64,000 nt of DNA from a virus. The notes beneath the pieces are model-generated. The model saw only the letters and a program-made list of their open reading frames with translations, was not told the DNA's origin and made no database searches. Both the position numbers and the translations under genes were made by a program. Each line of letters starts with the position of its first letter. The stretch's first letter is position 1. The stretch is taken from positions 1 to 64,000 of the IMG/VR virus record IMGVR_UViG_3300028800_000073; one strand, 5' to 3'. Positions 1-6,354 of the stretch are shown here, piece by piece.

Positions 1-247
1 ATGGTCTCAGCACTAGGCTGCCAAGCGTTCTGGTGAAGCCATTGGTGTCCTTCATAGTGAACCAATGAGTGCCATTGCGGAGCACCTTGGTGTTATCAGC
101 GATACTGAATACGACGGAACCAACCATGAGTACTCTCTCACCACCTGGCTTAGTAACGACTTTGTAGTTAAATGGCTCTAAGTCAAAGAACAGGGCGTCA
201 CCGCCTTTAATGAAATCTAGGAAATCATCGAAGCTTATCGTATGCAT
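1..247 (-). CDS. Small phage protein, C-terminus beyond window edge
   Basis: The ATG at 247 follows a GGGAAAC ribosome site and the frame stays open for 82 codons until the window ends at position 1, so the C-terminus is missing. The N-terminus has the pattern F-[DN]-D-x-L-[DE]-F-x-x-G-x-D, shared with the gene just upstream (225-506). The two look like tandem duplicates, and the starts overlap by 23 nt. No function is recognised. Confidence 0.7.
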   Translation of the reverse strand, partial: MHTISFDDFLDFIKGGDALFFDLEPFNYKVVTKPGGERVLMVGSVVFSIADNTKVLRNGTHWFTMKDTNGFTRTLGSLVLRP

Positions 248-506
248 AGTGTTTCCCATGTAGTGGTACAATGGTCAGGATCTGTGTGTCGTAAACCAAG
301 TCGATACCTGGCCGACCTGGATTGACTTGGATGTTTCTGATATCCTTCTCTTCTAATGAGACATGCACTGGCCCAAAGATAATGATCCTAGGAACGCTGT
401 AGACTGAATCGTATTTAAGGACTCTCAGCCCAACTAGGAGACCATTCACTAAGTAGTGATCAGCGCCATCTAAGAATTCCAAGACGTCATTGAAGTCGAG
501 TTTCAT
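225..506 (-). CDS. Hypothetical protein, paralog of the 1-247 gene
   Basis: A 93-residue protein with alternating hydrophobic strands, probably a small beta-rich fold. Residues 4-17 match the start of the next gene downstream (F-N-D-V-L-E-F against F-D-D-F-L-D-F, then G-x-D), which suggests a local duplication. Its start overlaps the end of the SLOG gene by 4 nt (ATGA). No known domain is recognised. Confidence 0.75.
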   Translation of the reverse strand: MKLDFNDVLEFLDGADHYLVNGLLVGLRVLKYDSVYSVPRIIIFGPVHVSLEEKDIRNIQVNPGRPGIDLVYDTQILTIVPLHGKHYAYDKLR

Positions 507-823
507 ATAGGCTTTATGTAGATCTTAAGACCACGGAGCTTAGCTAAACTAACCATACTTGCGGTACCCTTCGACTGACCGTCCCATAGGGCAATAAGGG
601 CGTCGGCATAATCAGCCATCTGCTTATTCCTAATAGGACCAGCAGCATTACCGTGCTTATCCCAATCAGCTGGGAATATCCTCAGTGGGATACCGTTCTC
701 CTTGGCGTATCTCTCACCGAGGGCGTCTACTCCGGAGGCGCCACCGGAGACAACTTCAGTAATCTCGAACTTACTCTCAGCTACGGCGGCTAAGAGGGTG
801 TCGTATTCATGGTAATCCCGCAT
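503..823 (-). CDS. SLOG-superfamily (DUF2493/YspA-like) nucleotide-binding protein
   Basis: Seen: the motifs SGGASGVDALGERYA and PADWDKHGNAAGPIRN, then LIALWDGQSKGT, the conserved core of DUF2493/YspA proteins of the SLOG superfamily, which bind nucleotide-derived ligands in a Rossmann-like fold. The first standard start is ATG 823, but family members begin one beta-strand earlier. Here the in-frame upstream codons encode KVIIAG, preceded by ACG at 844-842 and a GGAGG site 4 nt before that. The real protein may therefore start at 844, overlapping the upstream stop by 10 nt. Such proteins are common in phages; their role is inferred, for example sensing NAD or ADP-ribose derivatives. Confidence 0.85.
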   Translation of the reverse strand: MRDYHEYDTLLAAVAESKFEITEVVSGGASGVDALGERYAKENGIPLRIFPADWDKHGNAAGPIRNKQMADYADALIALWDGQSKGTASMVSLAKLRGLKIYIKPI

Positions 824-834
824 ACCGGCTATGA

Positions 835-1080
835 TTACTTTCGTAAAGCCTCCAGCGCCCTGACGTACACGCGTCCAGCCTTCTTGAACTCACTCTGAAC
901 CTCGAAGTGGTCATAAAGACCATTAGTGTCAGTCATGGACTCATATAGTTCAAGAGCCGCTGAGGCAAATGCGTCCTTGGCCTTGGTTACGTTAAACTGA
1001 CGCTCCCTCATCGTAATGGTTCTGCCTCTGGGCTCGCGTTGCCAGCCATAGAGCATCTCCTCAACATCATCACCGTTCAT
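835..1080 (-). CDS. Hypothetical protein
   Basis: An 81-residue charged, mostly helical protein with no recognised domain. Its ATG overlaps the stop of the upstream gene in an ATGA arrangement, and its 3' end holds the GGAGG that could serve the downstream SLOG gene. Confidence 0.7.
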   Translation of the reverse strand: MNGDDVEEMLYGWQREPRGRTITMRERQFNVTKAKDAFASAALELYESMTDTNGLYDHFEVQSEFKKAGRVYVRALEALRK

Positions 1081-1265
1081 TTGGTCTCCACAGGTTTAAG
1101 GCGCATCTCATCGAGATTGCCGATTTCGAAGAAGCCGTCACCGACGTATCTAACGTGATCCACGAATACTTTACAGGCCAGCTCCTCGATGCTCTTGGGA
1201 TGCCACTGAGCAACCTCTACGGCCATGTCGTGGCATAGCTGGTCGATATCAACGCGCTTAGTCAT
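1077..1265 (-). CDS. Hypothetical protein, possible paralog of 2181-2363
   Basis: A 62-residue acidic protein. The central pattern E-E-L-A followed by Y-x-G-x-x-F-F-x-I is shared with the gene at 2181-2363, suggesting a duplicated small family. It overlaps both neighbours by 4 and 8 nt, so it is translationally coupled. No function is recognised. Confidence 0.7.
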   Translation of the reverse strand: MTKRVDIDQLCHDMAVEVAQWHPKSIEELACKVFVDHVRYVGDGFFEIGNLDEMRLKPVETK

Positions 1266-1512
1266 AAGCTATTAACTCCAGGGTTTTTCTATTCATGATA
1301 AACAACTCTCTACACGCCGGGACACGGGCATCGTTAAGCTCCCTCACTGAAACACCCTTGGCATAGAGCCTAACACCTTCTTCGTGCAGTAGGCGCCGCA
1401 ACGTCTTAATGGTGTCCTTGTCCAGAGCTTCAAAGCCATGCTCGTCGGCACACCAATAGATCGTGCTTAAAGCATGGGATAAGTGGGTTACGACGGGCAG
1501 GTAATCAATCAC
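1258..1512 (-). CDS. Hypothetical protein
   Basis: An 84-residue protein, predicted largely helical, with no domain recognised. The start is GTG at 1512, which overlaps the TGA of the pilin-like gene upstream (GTGA coupling). Confidence 0.7.
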   Translation of the reverse strand: MIDYLPVVTHLSHALSTIYWCADEHGFEALDKDTIKTLRRLLHEEGVRLYAKGVSVRELNDARVPACRELFIMNRKTLELIAYD

Positions 1513-1775
1513 TGCTTCTCCACTGATGTGTCTGTGGTCAGTTCATCGCAGCTGACATGGATCTCTCTGTTATCCTCAGTACGCACAATGAAGGTAGCTG
1601 GGTAGGTCTTTTGATCCCTAGCTGTAACGTACACCCTATGGTTGTGCCACATACGGTACTCACCGGGATTGGGCCAATTGCGGTGCATCATGCTAGGAAT
1701 AGCGATAGCAGCAATGACGGCAATAATAGCGATAACGATCATGCACTCAATAAGGGTGAAGGCTTTTCTGATCAC
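1509..1775 (-). CDS. Type IV pilin-like protein with prepilin cleavage motif
   Basis: The 88-residue product begins with a short basic leader (M-I-R-K-A), then FTLIEC and a strongly hydrophobic run to about residue 28 (IVIAIIAVIAAIAIP). This is the class III prepilin signal: cleavage is expected before F6 and the mature position-5 Glu is present. Residue -1 is Ala rather than the usual Gly, which some prepilins tolerate. The remaining ~55 residues are far shorter than a pilin headgroup. The start is GTG 1775 overlapping the upstream TGA. Inference: it could be processed by the host prepilin peptidase and insert into, or interfere with, host type IV pilus or type II secretion assembly. Chance resemblance to a signal anchor is the alternative. 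Confidence 0.75.
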   Translation of the reverse strand: MIRKAFTLIECMIVIAIIAVIAAIAIPSMMHRNWPNPGEYRMWHNHRVYVTARDQKTYPATFIVRTEDNREIHVSCDELTTDTSVEKQ

Positions 1776-2032
1776 TTTGTGTTCCTTGCGGCTCTCTTTT
1801 CGAGATTGATGGTTTCTTCACACATTTTACCCACTTCTGTTGCAGCGAGCATGACAGCAAACAGATCGGTGCCAGGTGGGAGTATGCGGAGCATCATCCT
1901 GTGGATCTCCGCAGTCATCATGCCTCCCGGCGTAAGGTATGTCTGACCGATACGACGTAGCTCGGCTATCTGACGAAGTACGGATTTTGTTCTGTGTTCA
2001 TGGCATCCATAATCAGTAGCTTTACTGGTCAT
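1772..2032 (-). CDS. Hypothetical protein
   Basis: An 86-residue basic, helical protein. The frame is open to an ATG at 2080, but ATG 2032 is chosen because a GGAAAC site precedes it and it overlaps the stop of the small gene 2029-2193 as ATGA. No domain is recognised. Confidence 0.7.
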   Translation of the reverse strand: MTSKATDYGCHEHRTKSVLRQIAELRRIGQTYLTPGGMMTAEIHRMMLRILPPGTDLFAVMLAATEVGKMCEETINLEKRAARNTK

Positions 2033-2193
2033 TGTCCGTTTCCGTGTTGTTCGTTGTACTGTTCCAAGCAATACTGGCATACAATAGGTTCACCGGGCTC
2101 ATTGGTACACGGTGCCCCATCGTCTTCATCAAAGAGTCTACCGCAACCACACAGGATCTTGGGGTAACCGTTGGGTGGGTCTAGTAAGGGCAT
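2029..2193 (-). CDS. Small zinc-ribbon-like protein
   Basis: A 54-residue protein found by reading the gap. It has C-x-C near residue 15, a Cys in the middle and C-x2-C near residue 42, so one zinc site is plausible. ATG 2193 lies 12 nt inside the upstream gene and TGA overlaps the next ATG (ATGA). Coupling on both sides supports it as a real gene. The function is unknown. Confidence 0.65.
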   Translation of the reverse strand: MPLLDPPNGYPKILCGCGRLFDEDDGAPCTNEPGEPIVCQYCLEQYNEQHGNGQ

Positions 2194-2363
2194 ACATCAT
2201 CGATTCGGAAGAAGTTATGTCCCTCGTAAATGATTTCTTTGTCTAAAGCAGAACCGGCTGCGTCTGCCAGTTCTTCGTTGTCCATACCAGCGAAGTGCTC
2301 GGTTAACATCTGCAATAGCTTGGCTTTGTATGTACAACCGTCTTTATGATTTAGTGTTGTCAT
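2181..2363 (-). CDS. Hypothetical protein, possible paralog of 1077-1265
   Basis: A 60-residue protein. ATG 2363 is chosen over the upstream ATG 2396 because GGGAAACAC directly precedes it. The E-E-L-A ... Y-x-G-x-x-F-F-x-I pattern matches the product of 1077-1265. No function is recognised. Confidence 0.7.
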   Translation of the reverse strand: MTTLNHKDGCTYKAKLLQMLTEHFAGMDNEELADAAGSALDKEIIYEGHNFFRIDDVCPY

Positions 2364-2553
2364 GTGTTTCCCAGTAGTGGAAGCGAAAGCGTCCACAGTT
2401 GATGCGTTCTTTCCTCAGTAACCCGAGCTTGGCTGCTTCGAAGCAAGCATCGGTTCCCCTCCACTTGCGGTACTTCAAGGGATTAAGCTCAATGAAATGC
2501 CATCTCCTAGCAATGGCTACAACCTCTTCTACGGTTAGCTTAGGTGGCTTCAT
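2344..2553 (-). CDS. Hypothetical protein behind a two-state hairpin leader
   Basis: A 69-residue basic protein, probably a small DNA- or RNA-binding helical fold judging only from charge. ATG 2553 is preferred; an in-frame GTG at 2580 would add nine residues but lies inside a hairpin. The leader just upstream can fold in two mutually exclusive ways (see 2554-2585). No strong ribosome site is visible. Confidence 0.65.
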   Translation of the reverse strand: MKPPKLTVEEVVAIARRWHFIELNPLKYRKWRGTDACFEAAKLGLLRKERINCGRFRFHYWETHDNTKS

Positions 2554-2585
2554 AACAGCATCCGGGGTGCTGTTACACACCCCGG
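2554..2585 (-). promoter_or_regulatory. Two alternative hairpins ahead of the 2344-2553 gene
   Basis: In the minus-strand transcript CCGGGGTG (2585-2578) can pair with CACCCCGG (2569-2562), or AACAGCA (2574-2568) with TGCTGTT (2560-2554). The stems share 2568-2569, so only one can form at a time. The first resembles the GC hairpins at other operon junctions; the second ends at the start codon. This is an attenuator-like layout, inferred from base pairing alone. Confidence 0.4.
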
Positions 2586-2595
2586 AGTTGTGTTG

Positions 2596-2796
2596 TTACA
2601 GCGTTACTTCAACCAATGAGACCAGTTGCCAGTCCCCAGCACCAGCTAACTCGTCGTCGGTAGGCTTTGTATTAAAGATGGCAATATCAGTATCTGGGTC
2701 ATCTGTACCCTCCTCAATATACGCAGCTACCCAATACTTCTTAATCTTGGGCTTAAGATCTTTGGGGCTAGGAATTGGTAAGTTCTTGAGCTTCAC
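2596..2796 (-). CDS. Tandem paralog family A, member 4
   Basis: A 66-residue protein and the last of four tandem paralogs (2596-3447). They share K-x-K-x-x-P-I/F-P at the start, an aromatic strand in the middle, K-P-T-x-x-x-L, and a closing D-W-x-L-x-S/T-L-x-E-V. The start is taken as GTG 2796, which overlaps the upstream TGA and aligns the N-terminus with its paralogs; the ATG at 2829 would break that alignment. The function is unknown. Confidence 0.75.
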   Translation of the reverse strand: MKLKNLPIPSPKDLKPKIKKYWVAAYIEEGTDDPDTDIAIFNTKPTDDELAGAGDWQLVSLVEVTL

Positions 2797-2990
2797 TGTG
2801 TTATCTCCATGAGGTCTACTAGGGTCCACTCGCCATCAACATTAGCGAGCTGATCAGCCGATGGCTTCTCTCTGTAGAAATTACAGCAGCTCTCATGGCC
2901 TTCCATGTAAACATATACCGCAATCCACCCAGTCATTGGCTTGGGCTTGTCCTTCTTCGGCTTAGGGAATGGGACGTGCTTGATCTTCAC
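2793..2990 (-). CDS. Tandem paralog family A, member 3
   Basis: A 65-residue member of the four-gene array. It starts M-K-I-K-H-V-P-F-P, has a basic Lys/Pro linker, then W-I-A-V-Y-V, K-P-S-x-x-x-L and a closing W-T-L-V-D-L-M-E-I. ATG overlaps the upstream TGA. The function is unknown; the shared ending suggests a small beta-sheet domain kept under selection. Confidence 0.8.
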   Translation of the reverse strand: MKIKHVPFPKPKKDKPKPMTGWIAVYVYMEGHESCCNFYREKPSADQLANVDGEWTLVDLMEITQ

Positions 2991-3220
2991 AGCTTAACCT
3001 CAAGTAATGAGATAAGCTCCCAGTCACCATCGGCGTCGTCTAGCTCGTCCTTCAATTCCTCTGCTGTTGGCTTGGTCCTGTAAATCGTCGTATCAACATC
3101 GATTGGATCCTCTGGTTCGGGGTACTCATCAGCAACCTTAGCAAAGGTACCTACCCAGCAGGTTCCGGTCTTCCGCTTCGGCTTAGGGAAATCTGGAATC
3201 GGTATTGACTTAGCTTTCAC
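2987..3220 (-). CDS. Tandem paralog family A, member 2
   Basis: A 77-residue member of the array with a longer acidic central loop (E-P-E-D-P-I-D-V-D). It keeps the K-P-T-x-x-E-L and D-W-E-L-I-S-L-L-E-V signatures. ATGA coupling joins it to the member upstream. The function is unknown. Confidence 0.8.
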   Translation of the reverse strand: MKAKSIPIPDFPKPKRKTGTCWVGTFAKVADEYPEPEDPIDVDTTIYRTKPTAEELKDELDDADGDWELISLLEVKL

Positions 3221-3447
3221 TTGGTCACCTCTAGTAGGGTTAGGAGTTCCCAGCCTTCACTGGGATCATCATTGTCCGCGTCTTCTTGAAGCGCGGCGTT
3301 TGTCGGCTTCTCACAGAATTCGGCGGTGTTAATGCAGAGTTCACCGCTACCGGTGATCCTACCCCAAATAGCTGTCCATCGAACGACCTCTCCCTTTTTA
3401 GGGGGAGAGGGCTTCTTAATCTTGAACGGTACCGAAGTAACCTTCAT
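3217..3447 (-). CDS. Tandem paralog family A, member 1
   Basis: A 76-residue first member of the array. It has M-K-V-T-S-V-P-F-K, then W-T-A-I-W-G, K-P-T-N-A-A-L and the closing G-W-E-L-L-T-L-L-E-V. Its ATG shares one base with the stop of the NUMOD4 gene (TAATG). The function is unknown. Confidence 0.8.
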   Translation of the reverse strand: MKVTSVPFKIKKPSPPKKGEVVRWTAIWGRITGSGELCINTAEFCEKPTNAALQEDADNDDPSEGWELLTLLEVTK

Positions 3448-3776
3448 TACTTAGCCTTTGCCGCGATAGCACGCTTAGCCGGGGCATTGGACTCCTCAGC
3501 TAGCTCCAGGGCGTCCCACTCGGAGATGCTGGGGAAGGCTGCCATCAGCAGGGTGTGGACCTTGCAGCGGCGGCTATTGACACCGTCAGACAGCTTGACT
3601 GAGACGGTACCGTCACTGTCAACATGGCCCTTGATGGAGTGCTGCGGGAAATTGTAAACGATATTGGTCTTGCCCTGAGTCGAGAAGCCGTGGCGTCTCA
3701 CTTGGCCCTTGTTGGAGATCTCGTACATGCCGTTCCATCCTGAGATGGGGCGCCACAGAGTTACGGACTTAGTCAT
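3447..3776 (-). CDS. NUMOD4-motif protein lacking an HNH nuclease
   Basis: Residues 8-28 (WRPISGWNGMYEISNKGQVR) match the NUMOD4 motif found at the N-terminus of phage HNH homing endonucleases, and V-H-T-L-L-M-A-A-F is the usual strand before the HNH core. The protein stops at 109 residues with a basic Ala/Lys tail and no His-Asn-His residues. It is therefore either a remnant of a homing endonuclease or a free-standing DNA-binding module. ATG follows AAGGAAACAAC, a strong ribosome site. Confidence 0.8.
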   Translation of the reverse strand: MTKSVTLWRPISGWNGMYEISNKGQVRRHGFSTQGKTNIVYNFPQHSIKGHVDSDGTVSVKLSDGVNSRRCKVHTLLMAAFPSISEWDALELAEESNAPAKRAIAAKAK

Positions 3777-3797
3777 GTTGTTTCCTTAGAAACGGGT

Positions 3798-4079
3798 TTA
3801 GTTCTCAAGGTCAATGTAAGCGTCTTTTAATTCTAGCTCGTGAAGGAACTCATTGAGATCGTTACTACGATCAATAGCGGCATCACCACCGTCTGGGTCG
3901 GTAATCCAAGCGAGTTCCTCTTTGAATCGAGCCACTGAAATCATTGTTCTATTGGCATCACCGTAGGTGAATGAGCAATTACTGAGTTCATCCATGAACC
4001 TAGTGAATTGCCCCTCGCCAAAGAAGCACTCTAGTTCGCTCAGCGGAACGAATTGGCACTTCTGAATGTTAGGCGTCAT
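3798..4079 (-). CDS. Tandem paralog family B, member 2
   Basis: A 93-residue acidic protein. The start (K-C-Q-F-V-P-L-S-x-L-E-C-F-F then F-M-D-E-L) aligns with the upstream gene at 4069-4359 (K-C-K-Y-V-P-I-x-x-L-E-Q-F-F then F-L-S-E-L), so the pair is a tandem duplication. The genes overlap by 11 nt. The function is unknown. Confidence 0.75.
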   Translation of the reverse strand: MTPNIQKCQFVPLSELECFFGEGQFTRFMDELSNCSFTYGDANRTMISVARFKEELAWITDPDGGDAAIDRSNDLNEFLHELELKDAYIDLEN

Positions 4080-4359
4080 GCGCCATAACCTCGACTGGTA
4101 CTAGATCAATCAAGGTATCATCAGGAAGATTCGCCTTAAGCGCTTCAATTGTACTATCCAATACGCCGAGATCCTCGGCTACGGCTAGTAGTCTAGCCTT
4201 GGTAATGAGTACCCCTACTTGGCCTAGCTCAGAACCGCCTAGCTCCTCGACGTCCCAGGCATAGGCTAGCTCGGAGAGGAATAGGTCGAATCGGTTGCCA
4301 CTGAAGAACTGTTCAAGTGCTTCAATGGGTACGTACTTACACTGTTGTGTTGATATCAT
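4069..4359 (-). CDS. Tandem paralog family B, member 1
   Basis: A 96-residue acidic helical protein sharing its first ~30 residues with the following gene (3798-4079) and diverging afterwards. It starts one base after the end of the HicB-like gene. The function is unknown. Confidence 0.75.
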   Translation of the reverse strand: MISTQQCKYVPIEALEQFFSGNRFDLFLSELAYAWDVEELGGSELGQVGVLITKARLLAVAEDLGVLDSTIEALKANLPDDTLIDLVPVEVMAHDA

Positions 4360-4360
4360 G

Positions 4361-5611
4361 TTATTCTTTGGTTTTAGGGAAGTAGTGCTGATACAGGAAT
4401 GGTTGCTTTCTCTCGTAGCTGTACATGAAATCGCGTAGCATTTGCTCTGCTGTGCGCATCTCTTCTAGGCGTCTAATGCATTGCTCAACAGTTGGCTTAT
4501 CTTCATCGAAATCACAGAACCACTCGAAGAGCTTCCGTAGACCAGTCAGCTCCTCCATCGCTTCTTTATCGAAATCCTCGATGGCACGCTTAGCCATCGT
4601 GGCAACGCTGTGACCGTTTAACTCATCGTCAATGAACTTGCGCAGCTTCTCAATGGCTTCACCTGAGGTGGCCCCATAGATCAAGTCCAAACCGAAACCA
4701 ATCCTCACCGTAGAAAACGCTACCCAACGGTCACCGCTTACTACTTTAGCAGCCCCCAAGGTAACGGTGCGGCCATCAGCTAGCGTTACTGCTTGAGTGA
4801 CCTCAACGTTCTCGGCTTCCCACTTCTTCTCTAGCTTCTCCTTGATCTGCCGTGTCACTTCAGAGCGCACCGGCGCACAAGCACAGACGTCGGACTCTTT
4901 GCCGTCACCAAGGAACAGTTGGCCGTCCCACAGCTTCGCTACAACGCTATACCGGTAATCAACGGGGTACGTAGCGCCGCTCTTTATAGTGATATACTCA
5001 CGGAGCATACCACCGGGTACGTCTTCATTCGGAACCTTCCTAGCGCTACTACTGATAATGAGATACGTCTTGATCTTCTCCACGATCTCACCACGGGCTT
5101 CATCAATCGTAGCCCCGTAGGCCAGCATTCCTGGGATGGCATCAACCTCAGCGATGATGCGACCGTCATCCTCTTTATCGAACTCTACGGTATACGAATG
5201 AGCACCGATCTGGATTACATCGCTGAAGCGTGTACGCTCGAACAATGACTTCTCGCCACCTTGCTTGTGGCAATCCCCAATTAACTGGCAGTTAGCAGAG
5301 GCATCTCCGCACATCCACCAATAATTGTCCCAAACCGGCTTAACCTCGAAGCCGTTGACAGTACCGTCTGCGTCAACTGCCACCCAGTTATAGGTGGTCT
5401 TACTCCAGTCGATATCTTCATCAATCACTGGCGCTACCTGATACTCGTATTCAGCGAAGTTGAATGGAGCATCATGCGCCTTCGAAGCAAAGCAGTACTG
5501 CTCCTTGTAGTTGCCTTTACGGCGCTCCAAAATCTCCATACCATCGGCGGCTGACATCAGGATAGTGGCGCACATGTCGAAGGGCATCAACGCCCCTGGA
5601 TCGTTACTCAC
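4361..5611 (-). CDS. Large protein with HicB-like domain
   Basis: A 416-residue protein. Residues ~138-185 read as a HicB-type partial RNase H fold (T-V-E-F-D-K-E-D-D-G-R-I-I-A-E-V, then P-G-M-L-A-Y-G-A-T and E-A). A degenerate second copy may occupy ~297-333 (G-F-G-L-D-L-I-Y-G-A-T-S-G-E-A). No HicA-like mRNA interferase lies beside it, so a toxin-antitoxin role is unlikely; stand-alone HicB folds can be regulators. The rest is unrecognised, with several Cys and Trp residues at 95-115. It overlaps the gene upstream by 4 nt. Confidence 0.65.
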   Translation of the reverse strand: MSNDPGALMPFDMCATILMSAADGMEILERRKGNYKEQYCFASKAHDAPFNFAEYEYQVAPVIDEDIDWSKTTYNWVAVDADGTVNGFEVKPVWDNYWWMCGDASANCQLIGDCHKQGGEKSLFERTRFSDVIQIGAHSYTVEFDKEDDGRIIAEVDAIPGMLAYGATIDEARGEIVEKIKTYLIISSSARKVPNEDVPGGMLREYITIKSGATYPVDYRYSVVAKLWDGQLFLGDGKESDVCACAPVRSEVTRQIKEKLEKKWEAENVEVTQAVTLADGRTVTLGAAKVVSGDRWVAFSTVRIGFGLDLIYGATSGEAIEKLRKFIDDELNGHSVATMAKRAIEDFDKEAMEELTGLRKLFEWFCDFDEDKPTVEQCIRRLEEMRTAEQMLRDFMYSYERKQPFLYQHYFPKTKE

Positions 5612-6354
5612 TCCTCGCTCTCCTCGAACTCAATGATATCCCGTACTTCGCCGGCGTACTGGCACAGGAACTGGAGGGCCTTCTTGTGGTCCTCAATGAA
5701 GCTCCATGCCTTATCAGCTGCCTCGTCATTGGCGTAATCATAGTCCGTGGCTAGGCTCTGGAGTACCTTGCCCCAGAGGAACAGGAAGGCATCAACCTGC
5801 TCGTGATCCAGTTCAATGGACTCATCTGGATCAATACGGATCGGTGAGCCTTCTTCCTTGGCATCCGATAGCTTAAGCGCTGCCTCAGCGGATTCCTCGC
5901 GGCCTCGGACTTCAATATCAGCTAGAGTCGGCAAGTGTACCTTACCGTCACGCTCAGCACCGGCTAGGGTACGGATTGGCTTAGTGCCAACACCGGGATC
6001 CGCAGTCGCAAGGGCGTCCTTAATAGCTGGTGTAACCTTATCCGCTAGAACCGTCACCCCTGGGGTCCGATTCATGGCTTGTACTACTCCTAATACGGTT
6101 TCCGGTGAATACCCTAGATCAGCAGCGCACTTCGCTACTGAGCCCTCTGAGGGATGGTCACAGAAGTACTTGACGATCTCAGCAATGACAGCAACTTCGA
6201 TTTCGTTCATGGTTTCCCTGATGGTTTGTGGTGGCTCATCATACGCAATTGGATCGTTACTAATCTGTGACCTAAATGTGGCCGTTATGTTATCGTTGTC
6301 ATCAACGTAATACGTGGCCATGTAATTGCCCTCTTTCTGCGTAATCTCTCTCAT
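5608..6354 (-). CDS. Putative winged-helix-like acidic protein
   Basis: About 248 residues. Residues ~50-100 (I-A-E-I-V-K-Y-F-C-D, then V-A-K-C-A-A-D-L-G-Y-S-P-E-T-V) look like a winged-helix or HTH segment; the C-terminus is acidic. ATG 6354 is chosen because it overlaps the upstream TGA as ATGA. ATG 6363 and ATG 6321 (with AGAGGG ahead) are alternatives. It follows the AAA ATPase gene and may act with it. The function is not established. Confidence 0.55.
   Translation of the reverse strand: MREITQKEGNYMATYYVDDNDNITATFRSQISNDPIAYDEPPQTIRETMNEIEVAVIAEIVKYFCDHPSEGSVAKCAADLGYSPETVLGVVQAMNRTPGVTVLADKVTPAIKDALATADPGVGTKPIRTLAGAERDGKVHLPTLADIEVRGREESAEAALKLSDAKEEGSPIRIDPDESIELDHEQVDAFLFLWGKVLQSLATDYDYANDEAADKAWSFIEDHKKALQFLCQYAGEVRDIIEFEESEE

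Noticed and set aside
4361-5611. HicA/HicB toxin-antitoxin system
   Set aside because: Only a HicB-like fold is visible; no small double-stranded RNA-binding HicA-type toxin is adjacent.
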